A stretch of 64,000 bases of DNA from Chloroflexi bacterium GWB2_54_36 (GTDB lineage: Bacteria > Chloroflexota > Anaerolineae > Anaerolineales > Anaerolineaceae): the NCBI GenBank assembly GCA_001796355.1, contig MGMG01000077.1, positions 43,844 through 107,843 on the forward strand, written 5' to 3'. This document shows positions 1 through 9,697 of this stretch, piece after piece (the first letter of the stretch is position 1; every line of letters begins with the position of its first letter). The notes beneath the pieces are model-generated. The model searched no databases. It saw nothing but the letters and a program-made list of their open reading frames with translations, and was not told the DNA's origin. The position numbers were made by a program, and so were the translations under genes.

Positions 1-1326
1 TACCTGGTACAACTTGAATTGGTCTCCGCTCAGAAACGGCTTGACCTTTTCCGGTAAGCGCAGCACAGACGTCGGACGGATGGCTTCATGCGCTTCCTGC
101 GCTCCGACCGCCCGCGTGCGGTATTGCGGCGGGATAGGCGGCACAAAATTAGCCCCATAAGTATTTTGCACAAACTCGCGTGCTTCTTTTTGTGCCAGAT
201 CCGACACGTTAGTCGAATCGGTTCGCATGTAGGTGATCAAACCTGTTGCGCCGCCATTGCCAACATCCAGGCCTTCGTAAAGTTGCTGAGCAACTGCCAT
301 CGTCTTGCGGGTGGTAAATCCCAGGCGGCGTGAGGCTTCCTGCTGCAGGGACGAGGTGATGAACGGTGCGGAAGGTTTGCGTTTGCGTTCGCCGCGCTTG
401 ATGCGCACAATTTTGTACGCCGCTTTTTCAAGATCGGGCAAAATGGCGTCAGCATCCGCTTTTTGCGCCAGCGCCGGGTCTTGATCATTGATTTTGACCA
501 GTTTGGCGACAAAGGTCTGGCGGATATGATCGGGTTTGAACTCTGCCCCGATCGTCCAGTACTCGACTGGATTGAAATCCTCGATTTCCCGTTCGCGTTC
601 GACCACCAGCCGCAGCGCAACCGACTGCACCCGACCAGCGGAGAGCCGGCTGCGTACTTTTTCCCACAACAACGGACTCAGGCTGTAGCCTACCAGCCGG
701 TCTAGTACTCGCCGGCCCTGCTGGGCATTAACTAAATCCATGTCGATGTCCCGCGGGTGCGAAAAAGCTTCTTGAATCGCCGGTTGTGTAATCTCGTGAA
801 AAACCACGCGCTTGGTCACAGCCGGGTTAATTTCAGCCGCTTCCAGCAAATGCCAGGCAATCGCTTCCCCTTCGCGATCAGGGTCGGTCGCCAGGAAGAC
901 TTCTTCGGCGGTTTTCACCAGCGCCTTCAACTCCTTGACCACCGGACGTTTTTCGTTGGGAACGCGGTACTTCGGTTGGAAATTGTTTTCCACATCCACG
1001 GAAAGTTCTGACCGCAACAGGTCGCGCACATGTCCAACTGACGCCTTAACCGTGTAACCCTTGCCAAGAAAGCGTCCGACTGTGCGCGCTTTGGCAGGTG
1101 ATTCAACAATGACCAGTTTGCCGTTTCGTTTAGGTTCCCGCTTGACCTTTTCTGGCGGTGTCAATCCATCGTGGGCCGGCGTACGCCCCATGCGGTACAT
1201 TTTAGTGCCGCAGACCGGGCAGATCCCGTGGGTTACTGGGGCCCCGGCTGCATTAAAATCCGCCTTGGCGTTGGAGATTTCTCTTTTGGTTTTGCACTTT
1301 ACACAATAAGCTTCCAAATTATCCAC
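1..1326 (-). CDS. topA: DNA topoisomerase I, 3'-truncated by window edge, with N-terminal Cys4 zinc-ribbon-like (DUF5679-like) domain
   Basis: Reverse strand reads VDNLEAYCVKCKTKREISNAKADFNAAGAPVTHGICPVCGTKMYRMG...GKLVIVESPAKARTVGRFLGKGYTVKASVGHVRDL... and GLITYMRTDSTNVSD (Topo IA Toprim start and active-site Tyr motif). GTG start inferred. Confidence 0.93.
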   Translation of the reverse strand, partial: MDNLEAYCVKCKTKREISNAKADFNAAGAPVTHGICPVCGTKMYRMGRTPAHDGLTPPEKVKREPKRNGKLVIVESPAKARTVGRFLGKGYTVKASVGHVRDLLRSELSVDVENNFQPKYRVPNEKRPVVKELKALVKTAEEVFLATDPDREGEAIAWHLLEAAEINPAVTKRVVFHEITQPAIQEAFSHPRDIDMDLVNAQQGRRVLDRLVGYSLSPLLWEKVRSRLSAGRVQSVALRLVVEREREIEDFNPVEYWTIGAEFKPDHIRQTFVAKLVKINDQDPALAQKADADAILPDLEKAAYKIVRIKRGERKRKPSAPFITSSLQQEASRRLGFTTRKTMAVAQQLYEGLDVGNGGATGLITYMRTDSTNVSDLAQKEAREFVQNTYGANFVPPIPPQYRTRAVGAQEAHEAIRPTSVLRLPEKVKPFLSGDQFKLYQV

Positions 1327-1327
1327 C

Positions 1328-2419
1328 TTACAAATAACGAGTTTGACCGGTATCCTTCAACTGCTGCACTGCTTCTTTTACCTTTTGGCTGTCGGATCGC
1401 CGACAAACCAACAGCACATCCTCGGTGTCGATAATTACCAAGTCATCTACTCCAATAGCGGCCACCAATCGATGGGTGCCATCTGAGAGAATTAACGTAT
1501 TGTGCGTGTCGATGATGACATTTGGGTCATTGAGCTGAATATTACCACTGCTGTCAAGGGGCAAGACCTCGAAAAGCGAGTCCCAACTGCCTACATCGTT
1601 CCAACCCAACCCGGCCGCCGGCAGGACAGCTACCCGCTGGGCGCGCTCCATAATACCATAATCAATCGTTTGCGCCTTGATGGTCGGCCACAGAGCTGCA
1701 ACAACCTTGCTTTGCTCCGGTGTGTCCCAGGCCTGGCCAATTTCACGCAGGGTTGAATCCAGTTCCGGCATCAAATGCTCAAACTCCACCAGGATATCGG
1801 AAACCTGCCAGATGAACATACCAGAATTCCAGTCGTGATCTTCATCTGCCAGCATTTTTTGAGCAGCCGCAGCCGTTGGTTTTTCTTTAAACCGCTGCAC
1901 CGAATATACCGCCTGACCTTCGATGTTTTCCAGAATCACGCCGCGCTGGATATAACCATACGCTGTAGCGGGATGGGTTGGAGTGATACCCAGCGTGACC
2001 AGCATGTTTTTTCGCGAGACTTCCGCCGCTATCCGCAGCAATTTTTGAAAATACGGTACATTTTGGATGAAATGGTCGGCTGTTAAAACCACCATTATTG
2101 CCTGCGGATCGCGTTTTTGGAGAACCGTCGCAGCCAACCCGACCACCGAGGCAGTACCGCGCGGCATGGGTTCCAACAGATAATTTTCAGCCGGAATTCC
2201 AGGCACCTGTTTTTGCAGCTCAGCCGCCTGTTCTGTCACAGTAACCACAAGAATACGGTCAGGTGAAAACAACCCGGCCAGGCGGTCACAAGCAATTTGA
2301 AAAAGAGAGCGGTCCGAACCCAGGTTGAGCATCTGTTTGGGCCGGTCAGCCCGGGAAAGCGGCCACAGGCGCGTCCCGCCGCCGCCGGCCATAATGACTG
2401 CATAATAATTATTGTCCAT
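1328..2419 (-). CDS. manC: Mannose-1-phosphate guanylyltransferase
   Basis: MDNNYYAVIMAGGGGTRLWPLSRADRPKQMLNL nucleotidyltransferase motif; start trimmed to MDNNYY, overlapping the dprA stop. Confidence 0.88.
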   Translation of the reverse strand: MDNNYYAVIMAGGGGTRLWPLSRADRPKQMLNLGSDRSLFQIACDRLAGLFSPDRILVVTVTEQAAELQKQVPGIPAENYLLEPMPRGTASVVGLAATVLQKRDPQAIMVVLTADHFIQNVPYFQKLLRIAAEVSRKNMLVTLGITPTHPATAYGYIQRGVILENIEGQAVYSVQRFKEKPTAAAAQKMLADEDHDWNSGMFIWQVSDILVEFEHLMPELDSTLREIGQAWDTPEQSKVVAALWPTIKAQTIDYGIMERAQRVAVLPAAGLGWNDVGSWDSLFEVLPLDSSGNIQLNDPNVIIDTHNTLILSDGTHRLVAAIGVDDLVIIDTEDVLLVCRRSDSQKVKEAVQQLKDTGQTRYL

Positions 2420-3533
2420 GGTCCCCTGCATAATATTCTGCCGCTTCATCTCGAATGGCCATATAGGACATGCTGCCGGCATTGCGCACCAGCCCTTTGA
2501 GTTCCATCATCGCCAGGGTCGCCGAAACAACCTCAACCGGCAAGCCGGACAAAAAGCTGATCTCGTCAACCGAAAGTGTACTCTCGGCAATGACTTTAAT
2601 GAGCTGCGTCTCGGTTGCATCCGCTGGAAGAATTTCACGCGCTATTCTGCGCGTATTGACCTGTTCGAGGTTGAGCACCTCCAACAGGTCTTCGGGTTTG
2701 AGGTAAGGCCGCGCCCCATTCTGGATCAACATATTCGTGCCCTTGCTATTGGGCGAGGTGATATTGCCGGGGACTGCCAGCACATCCCGGTTCTGGTCAG
2801 CGGCAAATGAAGCCGTGATCAGCGCGCCGCTGGTCGAGCCTGCTTCGATCACTACCACCGCCAATGACAGCCCGGAGATGATGCGATTGCGCGGCGGGAA
2901 ATTGGTGCTTTCCGGGGCGGTTCCCAAGGGGTAATCGCTGAGGAGCGCACCCGACCTGGCAATGTCTGCCCCGAGGTTCTGGTTTTCAGGAGGATAAACC
3001 CGGTCAAGTCCGCTGCCAAGCACAGCCAGAGTCCGTCCGCCGGCCTGCAAAGCCGCGCGGTGGGCAATGGCATCCACTCCGCGCGCCAGACCGCTCACAA
3101 CCGTGATCCGGTTGCGCGCCAGAAATGCTGCCAATTCCTCGGTGACGCCGCGTCCGTAGGCGGAGACCCGCCGTGTTCCGACGATCGCGACTGCGGCTTC
3201 ATCTTCAGGGATGACTTCACCGCGCTGGTATAGAACGGGCGGCGGCTGGTCGATTTCCTTGAGCATTCGCGGGTAAACTTCGTCGTCCCAGGTAAGCACC
3301 TGAATGCCTTCGGTCTGCATGCGGTTCCAGATTTGCTCCAGGTTGATCTGGCTGCGCACCCGCACGATATTTTCAACAATGCGCTCGCTCAGTCCAAGAC
3401 TATGGAAGCGGCTGATTGGGGCTTCCCAGGCGGCTTGTAAATCCCCGTCGAAGGCATCCAGCAGCGCCCGCATCCGGACGGCACCGATCCCCTTGACAAA
3501 GTTAAATCCGACCCAGTAGGCTTTTGAATCCAT
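2409..3533 (-). CDS. dprA: DNA processing protein DprA
   Basis: VAIVGTRRVSAYGRGVTEELAAFLARN...SGLARGVDAIAHRAAL...VLGSGLDRVYPPEN DprA Rossmann signature. Confidence 0.93.
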   Translation of the reverse strand: MDSKAYWVGFNFVKGIGAVRMRALLDAFDGDLQAAWEAPISRFHSLGLSERIVENIVRVRSQINLEQIWNRMQTEGIQVLTWDDEVYPRMLKEIDQPPPVLYQRGEVIPEDEAAVAIVGTRRVSAYGRGVTEELAAFLARNRITVVSGLARGVDAIAHRAALQAGGRTLAVLGSGLDRVYPPENQNLGADIARSGALLSDYPLGTAPESTNFPPRNRIISGLSLAVVVIEAGSTSGALITASFAADQNRDVLAVPGNITSPNSKGTNMLIQNGARPYLKPEDLLEVLNLEQVNTRRIAREILPADATETQLIKVIAESTLSVDEISFLSGLPVEVVSATLAMMELKGLVRNAGSMSYMAIRDEAAEYYAGDHGQ

Positions 3534-3545
3534 CCTGGCGACCTG

Positions 3546-4103
3546 CTACTCCCAATCTGGCGGCGCTACTTTGATGACCCGCTGCTCTAAATTAATCTCC
3601 AGGATAAATTCATCCACCGCCGGGATCAGGATTTCCTTACCGTCCGCCGCTTTAACCACATACACATCGTTGGCGCGGGTTTCGAGGATATCGTCTAAAA
3701 TGCCGATTTCCGATCCGTCTTTGTTGACTACGCGCAATCCAACCACCTGGTGATGATAATATTCCCCTGCAGGCAGGGCTGGAAGTTCTGCCGAAGACAC
3801 ATAAACCAGTTGATTGCGTAAATCAGCCGTTGATTCGGGGTTGTTGTACCCTTCGAATCCGATGATCAACTCTTTGTCCTTGGGCCGCAGGCTGCGGATG
3901 GCCAATGGTCGGTGGCTTTCACCAATCAGCAGCATTTTACCTACCGATAGCCGCTCCGGGAAGTCAGTGTAAACGTCCATGATGACGTCCCCGGATAAGC
4001 CATGTGACCGACGCAGCTTACCGATAACCAAGAAGACAGGCTCGCCGCCTTGTGGCGAGCCTGTCTGGTTATTCTCTGGGTTTGAAGAGCCTGGCAAACC
4101 CAT
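3546..4103 (-). CDS. rimM: Ribosome maturation factor RimM
   Basis: FLVIGKLRRSHGLSGDVIMDVYTDFPERL and PRC-barrel-like C-terminus; located between khpA/rpsP and dprA. Confidence 0.9.
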   Translation of the reverse strand: MGLPGSSNPENNQTGSPQGGEPVFLVIGKLRRSHGLSGDVIMDVYTDFPERLSVGKMLLIGESHRPLAIRSLRPKDKELIIGFEGYNNPESTADLRNQLVYVSSAELPALPAGEYYHHQVVGLRVVNKDGSEIGILDDILETRANDVYVVKAADGKEILIPAVDEFILEINLEQRVIKVAPPDWE

Positions 4104-4105
4104 GC

Positions 4106-4342
4106 CTAGCGGGGCTCCAGAACGTCCAGGTTGGCTTGTTTTCCTTCTCTGGCAGCCGCAACACGCAGCAATATGCGCATCGCATTGGCTACCCGCCCGC
4201 TCTTGCCGATTACCCGGCCCATATCTTCTTTGGCAACCGATAGCTCCAGCCGAACTTTACCGCCCAGGCGTTCCTGTTCGACGACAACCTGGGTGGGATC
4301 TTCCACCAAAGATCGGGCGATATATTCGATCAACTCCTTCAC
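4106..4342 (-). CDS. KH-domain RNA-binding protein (KhpA-like)
   Basis: 78 aa, LIEYIARSLVEDPTQVVVEQ...DMGRVIGKSGRVANAMRILLRVAA (GxxG KH motif), between rpsP and rimM. Confidence 0.9.
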   Translation of the reverse strand: MKELIEYIARSLVEDPTQVVVEQERLGGKVRLELSVAKEDMGRVIGKSGRVANAMRILLRVAAAREGKQANLDVLEPR

Positions 4343-4406
4343 GATTTCTCCTTTTTAACCTGACCGGTACACAAACCGGTCTGAATCCAGCAGGTTTACA
4401 GAGGAC

Positions 4407-4745
4407 TTAGTTCGTCTTGGCGTTGACCTTCCGGTTGGCGTAAAACTCTCCTGCTTCCTTGAGGACTGCTTCCGCAGCTTCGCCACCTTTGACGCGCTCG
4501 TACCTTGTGGTCAGACCAACGCTCCTAAAGAGCATGGCGACGGACTCGGACGGCTGTGCGCCGTTGTTCAGCCAGTGGTACACCCGTTCTTCGTTCACCT
4601 GGAAGGTGAAGGGTTCAGTGCGTGGGTTATATGAACCCAGGATTTCGAGGAAGCGCCCATCCCGCGGGCTTTCTTTATCTGCCGCAATAATGCGGTAGCT
4701 GGGTTGACCTTTTAATCCGACGCGGCGTAAACGAATTCGAACCAT
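4407..4745 (-). CDS. rpsP: 30S ribosomal protein S16
   Basis: MVRIRLRRVGLKGQPSYRIIAADKESPRDGRFLEILGSYNP. Confidence 0.96.
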   Translation of the reverse strand: MVRIRLRRVGLKGQPSYRIIAADKESPRDGRFLEILGSYNPRTEPFTFQVNEERVYHWLNNGAQPSESVAMLFRSVGLTTRYERVKGGEAAEAVLKEAGEFYANRKVNAKTN

Positions 4746-4861
4746 TTTAAGACCTATCTCCTGTTGCAAATGTGAACTATGCGAATCTTACCATAGGGTT
4801 GGCGTACCGGCGGAAAATATCTTGAGGGACGCTGAAGGAGCGCTTATTTTCCACCAGGGGA

Positions 4862-6184
4862 CTACCCAAACAGGCGTGGCAATCCACGCCCGCCCGTTTT
4901 CTGTAGAGTTTTAAACAATCGTTGTGCATCACGGAATTGCTTGAGCACCCGGTTAACATCCTGAACTTCCGTGCCGGAACCGCGGGCGATCCGGCGGCGG
5001 CGGCTGGCATTGAGTATATCAGGATTCCGGCGTTCTTTCATCGTCATGGAGGATAATATCGCCTCGGTGACTTGTAATGACTTTTCAGCTTCGTCGGGTG
5101 AAACGTTGCGCGCCATTTGCCCCATGCCGCCTGGCAGCATCTCCAGGACTTTGGCAAATGGTCCCATCTTGCGCAATTGCTTCAACTGGCTGGCAAAATC
5201 CTCCAGGCTGAATTGCCCGGACATCATCTTTTCGGCCTGCGCGCGAGCTTCTTTTTCATCCAGCGCCGATTCAGCCTTTTCGATCAATCCCAGCATATCA
5301 CCCATGCCAAGGATGCGCGAAGCCAACCGTCCGGGGTCGTATGCCTCGATGGCATCGATGCCTTCGCCGGTACCGAGGAACTTGATCGGAACCCCGGTGA
5401 CGCTGCGAATGGATATGGCTGCGCCGCCGCGCGAATCGCCGTCCATTTTGGTCATCACCAAGCCGGTCAGCGAAACCGAGTCGCGGAAACCCTCAGCGAT
5501 GTGCAGCGCTTCCTGGCCGATCATCGAATCAACGACCAAAAGGATTTCGTTGGCAGGCACTTTGCGGGTGATGGAACGTAATTCTTCCATCAAGGTATCG
5601 TCCAGCTGCGACCGTCCGGCGGTATCGATAATTAAAGCCGTCACCCCGCCCTTTTGCGCCAGGTCGAAGGCTTTGGCTGCCAGTTCCGGTGGTTTAACCC
5701 CGTCCTGGGTGAAAACCGGTACGCCGATGCGTTCACCCAAGGTTTGCAGTTGCTTGATGGCTGCCGGCCGGTATGGATCGCCAGCGACCAACTCCACCCG
5801 CTCGCCCTGCGACCGCAACTGGGCTGCAATCTTCGCGGCAGCGGTGGTTTTACCAGAGCCTTGGAGGCCAACCATTAGAATGACGTGCGGCTTGGCGCCG
5901 CTCAAGTTCAAGCGGGAAGGTTCACCCAGTGTTTGGATCAATTCCTCGTGCACAATCTTGATCACCTGCTGGGCCGGGTTGAGAGCGCGTGATACTTCAG
6001 CGCCTACGGCGCGTGTTCGTACGCGTGCAACGAAATCCTTGACCACGCTGTAGTGCACATCCGCTTCCAACAGAGCCAGGCGCACCTCGCGCATGGCTAA
6101 ATCCACATCCTGTTCAGAAAGCTTACCGCGCCGTCGCAGTTGCTGGAAAACCTGCTCTAATCGTTGAGTCAGCGATTCAAACAC
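4862..6184 (-). CDS. ffh: Signal recognition particle protein Ffh
   Basis: MVGLQGSGKTTAAAKIAAQL, DTAGRSQLDD, TKMDGDSRGGAA, M domain. Confidence 0.96.
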   Translation of the reverse strand: MFESLTQRLEQVFQQLRRRGKLSEQDVDLAMREVRLALLEADVHYSVVKDFVARVRTRAVGAEVSRALNPAQQVIKIVHEELIQTLGEPSRLNLSGAKPHVILMVGLQGSGKTTAAAKIAAQLRSQGERVELVAGDPYRPAAIKQLQTLGERIGVPVFTQDGVKPPELAAKAFDLAQKGGVTALIIDTAGRSQLDDTLMEELRSITRKVPANEILLVVDSMIGQEALHIAEGFRDSVSLTGLVMTKMDGDSRGGAAISIRSVTGVPIKFLGTGEGIDAIEAYDPGRLASRILGMGDMLGLIEKAESALDEKEARAQAEKMMSGQFSLEDFASQLKQLRKMGPFAKVLEMLPGGMGQMARNVSPDEAEKSLQVTEAILSSMTMKERRNPDILNASRRRRIARGSGTEVQDVNRVLKQFRDAQRLFKTLQKTGGRGLPRLFG

Positions 6185-6471
6185 ACGTCACCTTAATGCA
6201 TAAGAAATGGACACCCTTTCCGGGGCGTAACCAGGCCAAATTTTAGCCGGGATTACCCTAGTGGTCAAGGGAAAGGTGATTTTTGATGATAGAGGCTCAG
6301 AGTAGGGTGCGTTCGATCTTTGAACGCACCGTTTTTTCTGTTGTTAAGCATTTCGGCCATGCAATTGGTGAGTCGCTCTTTCCGGTTTTTGCGCCCTGTG
6401 GCTGAACACAGCCCTCCCCTGGCACGCCGCTTTCTCTGGTTAAACTTTTCCTCTATCAACAGGCATCGGTA

Positions 6472-6493
6472 GGGGCGGCTCGCGAGCCGCCCC
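6472..6493. repeat. 22-bp perfect palindrome GGGGCGGCTCGCGAGCCGCCCC
   Basis: Read directly; preceded by GTA and followed by TTGTA. Confidence 0.85.
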
Positions 6494-6499
6494 TTGTAG

Positions 6500-6536
6500 C
6501 GCAAACTTTAGTTTGCGTGGCGAACTAAAGTTCGCC
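6500..6536. repeat. Two adjacent hairpins CGCAAACT-TT-AGTTTGCG and GGCGAACT-AA-AGTTCGCC
   Basis: Perfect 8-bp arms at 6500-6517 and 6519-6536. Confidence 0.85.
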
Positions 6537-6798
6537 CTACATGCGCTAAAGCATTGAAGTAGAGTGTGTTCAAATAACCATGGCCTTGATGTCTCCCCTG
6601 AAGACGCAGTTTCAGGGTGAGGTGGTGCCCTGCCCACAGGACACTCTGATCGCGCCGGTCTCCGCCCGCAGGGCGCTCTGTGAGCGACCGCGCGCGCAGA
6701 CTGACCGAAGGTCTCCCCTTTGCGGATCGTACCTGTGTCTCCCCTGAAAACGTCGGTTTTCGGGGGGTTTGAACGTAACTTTTAGTCTCTTTCCGTGT

Positions 6799-6827
6799 TT
6801 GACAGCTTGAGCATTATTCTGCAAAAT
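6799..6827 (+). promoter_or_regulatory. Putative sigma70-type promoter of degV
   Basis: TTGACA - 17 bp - CAAAAT; supports the ATG at 6855 rather than 6795. Confidence 0.6.
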
Positions 6828-6854
6828 CCCCGCACTCGCCCCCAGGAGGTTTTC

Positions 6855-7712
6855 ATGTCCAAGGTTGCCATCGTTACAGACAGCACGGCCAATCTTTCCG
6901 AGGATGCAATTGCAAGCAATGGAATTACGTCCATCCCCCTGCAATTAATCTGGGGCGAGGATACATACCGCGATGGCCTTGACATAACGCCGCTTGAGTT
7001 TTACACCCGGTTGAAGTCCGCCAAGGTCATGCCCACCAGTTCCCAGCCCTCGCCGGCTGCTTTCCACAGCGTTTATACAGACCTGCTCGACCAGGGCTTC
7101 GACATCCTGAGCATTCATATCTCAGCCAAACTCTCGGGTACGCTCGATTCAGCCATTCAGGCGAAAAACATGATCGGGTCAGACCGCATAGCGTTGGTCG
7201 ATTCAAAAAGCACATCCATGGCGCTGGGTTTTTTGACGCTGCTCGCCGCGCGAGCTGCCAAAGACGGGGCCTCATTTGCTGAATGCCGTCAGTTTGCCGA
7301 AAAAGCAGTCGATCATACCGGCGTGTACTTCGTCGTCAGTACATTGGAATTCCTGCGCCGCGGCGGACGCATCGGCGGCGCGGCTGCCTTCCTTGGCACC
7401 GCGCTGAATCTCAAGCCCATTCTCATGCTGCACGGTGGACGAGTGGAACCGAAAGAAAAAGTACGTACCATGAGCAAAGCGCTGGATCGAGTCGCGGATA
7501 TCCTGGTGGAAAAGGTTGGCGACCAGAAACCCTTGCACCTATCAGTGCTGCATGCTAACGCGCCAATCGAAGCGGAACAACTCTTAAAAAAGGCGCAGGA
7601 CCGCCTGCCAAACGGCATCATTCAGGAATCCGTCGTGACGCCTGTCAGCCCGGTCATTGGAACACACACCGGCCCCGGCACCGTCGGGTTTGCTTATCTG
7701 GCCGGAATGTAA
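6855..7712 (+). CDS. DegV family (fatty-acid-binding) protein
   Basis: MSKVAIVTDSTANLSEDAIASNGITSIPLQLIWGEDTYRDGLDI...TSSQPSPAAF; SD AGGAGG upstream. Confidence 0.93.
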   Translation: MSKVAIVTDSTANLSEDAIASNGITSIPLQLIWGEDTYRDGLDITPLEFYTRLKSAKVMPTSSQPSPAAFHSVYTDLLDQGFDILSIHISAKLSGTLDSAIQAKNMIGSDRIALVDSKSTSMALGFLTLLAARAAKDGASFAECRQFAEKAVDHTGVYFVVSTLEFLRRGGRIGGAAAFLGTALNLKPILMLHGGRVEPKEKVRTMSKALDRVADILVEKVGDQKPLHLSVLHANAPIEAEQLLKKAQDRLPNGIIQESVVTPVSPVIGTHTGPGTVGFAYLAGM

Positions 7713-7737
7713 CGCCAGACAACAATTTACTGGCCGT

Positions 7738-7770
7738 CCCCTGCTCCGTTATCACGAGCAGGGGATTTTT
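7738..7770 (+). terminator. Rho-independent terminator after degV
   Basis: CCCCTGCTC-(9 nt)-GAGCAGGGG-ATTTTT. Confidence 0.85.
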
Positions 7771-7905
7771 ATGTCGTAATCCTTCCTCATCTTGGCTGAT
7801 ACAATTCCTGTTTCCATGGAAAGGGGTCGCAACTTGGCCAGATTTTGCTACAATAGCTCTGGTCAAACCTCTCATCCATTTTTCATCCCGCCGGAGCGTG
7901 ATTCC

Positions 7906-9222
7906 ATGCGTAATTACTCGAGTGTTGGCATACAAGTCGCTGATATCTTACTTCCCAAAAACGGTTTGGAGGCGCACAAGTGGGCTACTATCGCCTGCGA
8001 CCAGTTTACCTCGCAGCCGGAATACTGGCAGAAGGTTGCGGATATCATTGGCGCCGCTCCTTCGACTTATAACCTGGTTCTTCCTGAAGTATTTTTGGGC
8101 ACGCCGAATGAGAATGAGCGCATCCAACTTTCGCAGCAAAAAATGCGCGAATACGTTCACCAGGAATTGCTGGATACCCACACCGGGCTGATTTATGTGG
8201 AACGCACATCGCTTGGAAGGCTGCGCCGCGGACTGATGCTGGCACTGGACCTGGAAAATTATGATTTCAACAAAGGATCGCAAACCCTGATCCGCGCAAC
8301 GGAAGACACCATCCTCAACCGCCTGCCGCCGCGCATGCGCATTCGTGAGGGCGCCATCCTGGAACTGCCACACATTCTGGTCCTCATCGATGATCCTGAC
8401 TGCTCGGTAATCGATCCGATCTCGGCTGAAGCCGCTTCTTTACCGCTGCTCTACGACTTTGACCTGATGCAAGGCAGCGGTCATCTGACCGGGCGGTTGG
8501 TGAACACTCCTGCCCTGGAAAAACAGGTGATTGCCGCTCTGGAGCGCCTGGCATCGCCTGAGGTTTTTTATTCAAAATACGATGTCACCCCCGAACACGG
8601 CGTGCTGCTGTTTGCAGTCGGCGACGGCAATCATTCGCTCGCAACCGCCAAAGCTATCTGGGAAAAAATTAAACCTGTGGTTGGCATGAACCATCCCGCT
8701 CGTTATGCCCTGGTCGAAATCGAAAACGTCCACGATGAAGGCCTGCACTTTGAACCGATCCACCGGGTCGTGTTTGGCTGCCAGAGCAACCCCAGAGACG
8801 CAATGAAAACCTGCTTTGGGGATGCCTTGCGGTTCTCCCCATGCCAGTCGCCCGAGGAAGTCGTTGAAAAGGTCGAAACCTACCGGGGGAATGATCACGT
8901 AATTGGCCTTGTGAACGCCGCCGGACCCGAACTGGCTTTTATCAGCCATCCATCTGCCAACCTGCCGGTGGGGACGCTGCAATCTTTCCTCGACACATGG
9001 ATTGGGCTGGGTAACGCCGAAAATTTGGATTATGTCCACGGCGCAGACGTGGTTCTCACCTTGGGCAAGCAACCTGGAAACTGCGGTTTTTACCTGCCCG
9101 CCATGCCAAAGAACGGCCTATTCAAAACGGTGATTTTGGACGGCGCGCTACCGCGGAAAACTTTCTCGATGGGCGAAGCTGTGGAAAAGCGCTTTTATAT
9201 GGAAGCGCGCCGGATCGGTTGA
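7906..9222 (+). CDS. DUF1015 family protein
   Basis: MRNYSSVGIQVADILLPKNGLEAHKWATIACDQFTSQPEYWQKV...VGDGNHSLATAKAIWE; promoter-like TGCTACAAT upstream favours this start. Confidence 0.8.
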   Translation: MRNYSSVGIQVADILLPKNGLEAHKWATIACDQFTSQPEYWQKVADIIGAAPSTYNLVLPEVFLGTPNENERIQLSQQKMREYVHQELLDTHTGLIYVERTSLGRLRRGLMLALDLENYDFNKGSQTLIRATEDTILNRLPPRMRIREGAILELPHILVLIDDPDCSVIDPISAEAASLPLLYDFDLMQGSGHLTGRLVNTPALEKQVIAALERLASPEVFYSKYDVTPEHGVLLFAVGDGNHSLATAKAIWEKIKPVVGMNHPARYALVEIENVHDEGLHFEPIHRVVFGCQSNPRDAMKTCFGDALRFSPCQSPEEVVEKVETYRGNDHVIGLVNAAGPELAFISHPSANLPVGTLQSFLDTWIGLGNAENLDYVHGADVVLTLGKQPGNCGFYLPAMPKNGLFKTVILDGALPRKTFSMGEAVEKRFYMEARRIG

Positions 9223-9229
9223 ATCCCCT

Positions 9230-9580
9230 GTGTCGCGATTTAACCCCCTCCACCCAGCTGAAGGCGCTGTCCCACCTGAAGGAGTGCGTTTTGTCGATTT
9301 GCACGTCGAGCCCTGGGGTGACAACAGCAAAGTTCGCGTGCACCTTCGCCTTACCCCTTTTACGAAACCGCCCAACCTGATCGCAACCCTTACTGACGCA
9401 GACGATCTTGAAGTGGCCAGCATTTTAATCATCGAGAATATCGATTTTGACCTGGTGTTCACGATGCATATTCGTCCGGTCGATGCTCCCGGGCCGTTTG
9501 AACTGTCCGCCAGAATTGAGTATGATGATTTGGGCGTAGTCGATACAAAATCGATCCACTTCAAACTGCCGTCCAACTGA
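9230..9580 (+). CDS. Hypothetical protein, 116 aa
   Basis: ORF immediately downstream of the DUF1015 gene, same strand; no family recognised. Confidence 0.6.
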   Translation: MSRFNPLHPAEGAVPPEGVRFVDLHVEPWGDNSKVRVHLRLTPFTKPPNLIATLTDADDLEVASILIIENIDFDLVFTMHIRPVDAPGPFELSARIEYDDLGVVDTKSIHFKLPSN

Positions 9581-9615
9581 ATCCAGGCAGGTGTATACAA
9601 AGCCCTGCCGATCGT

Positions 9616-9697
9616 TGAGCCTGTCGCAGCGTGGTCGCTGAGCCTGTCGAAGCGTGGTCGCTGAGCCTGTCGAAGCGTGGTCGCTGAGCCTGTGAAG
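9616..9697. repeat. 23-bp tandem repeat TGAGCCTGTCGAAGCGTGGTCGC (3 units plus partial)
   Basis: Unit starts at 9616, 9639, 9662, 9685; inverted copy of CAGCGTGGTCGC as GCGACCACGCTG at 9709-9720. Confidence 0.9.

Noticed and set aside
88-705. Short + and - ORFs in the first 700 bp
   Set aside because: Shadows of the truncated topA reading frame, which is continuous on the - strand.
4971-6053. 360-aa + strand ORF
   Set aside because: Fully antisense to ffh; Ser/Arg-rich shadow composition, no family motif.
9616-9697. Possible CRISPR array
   Set aside because: Units are contiguous 23-bp repeats with no unique spacers and no cas genes in the window.
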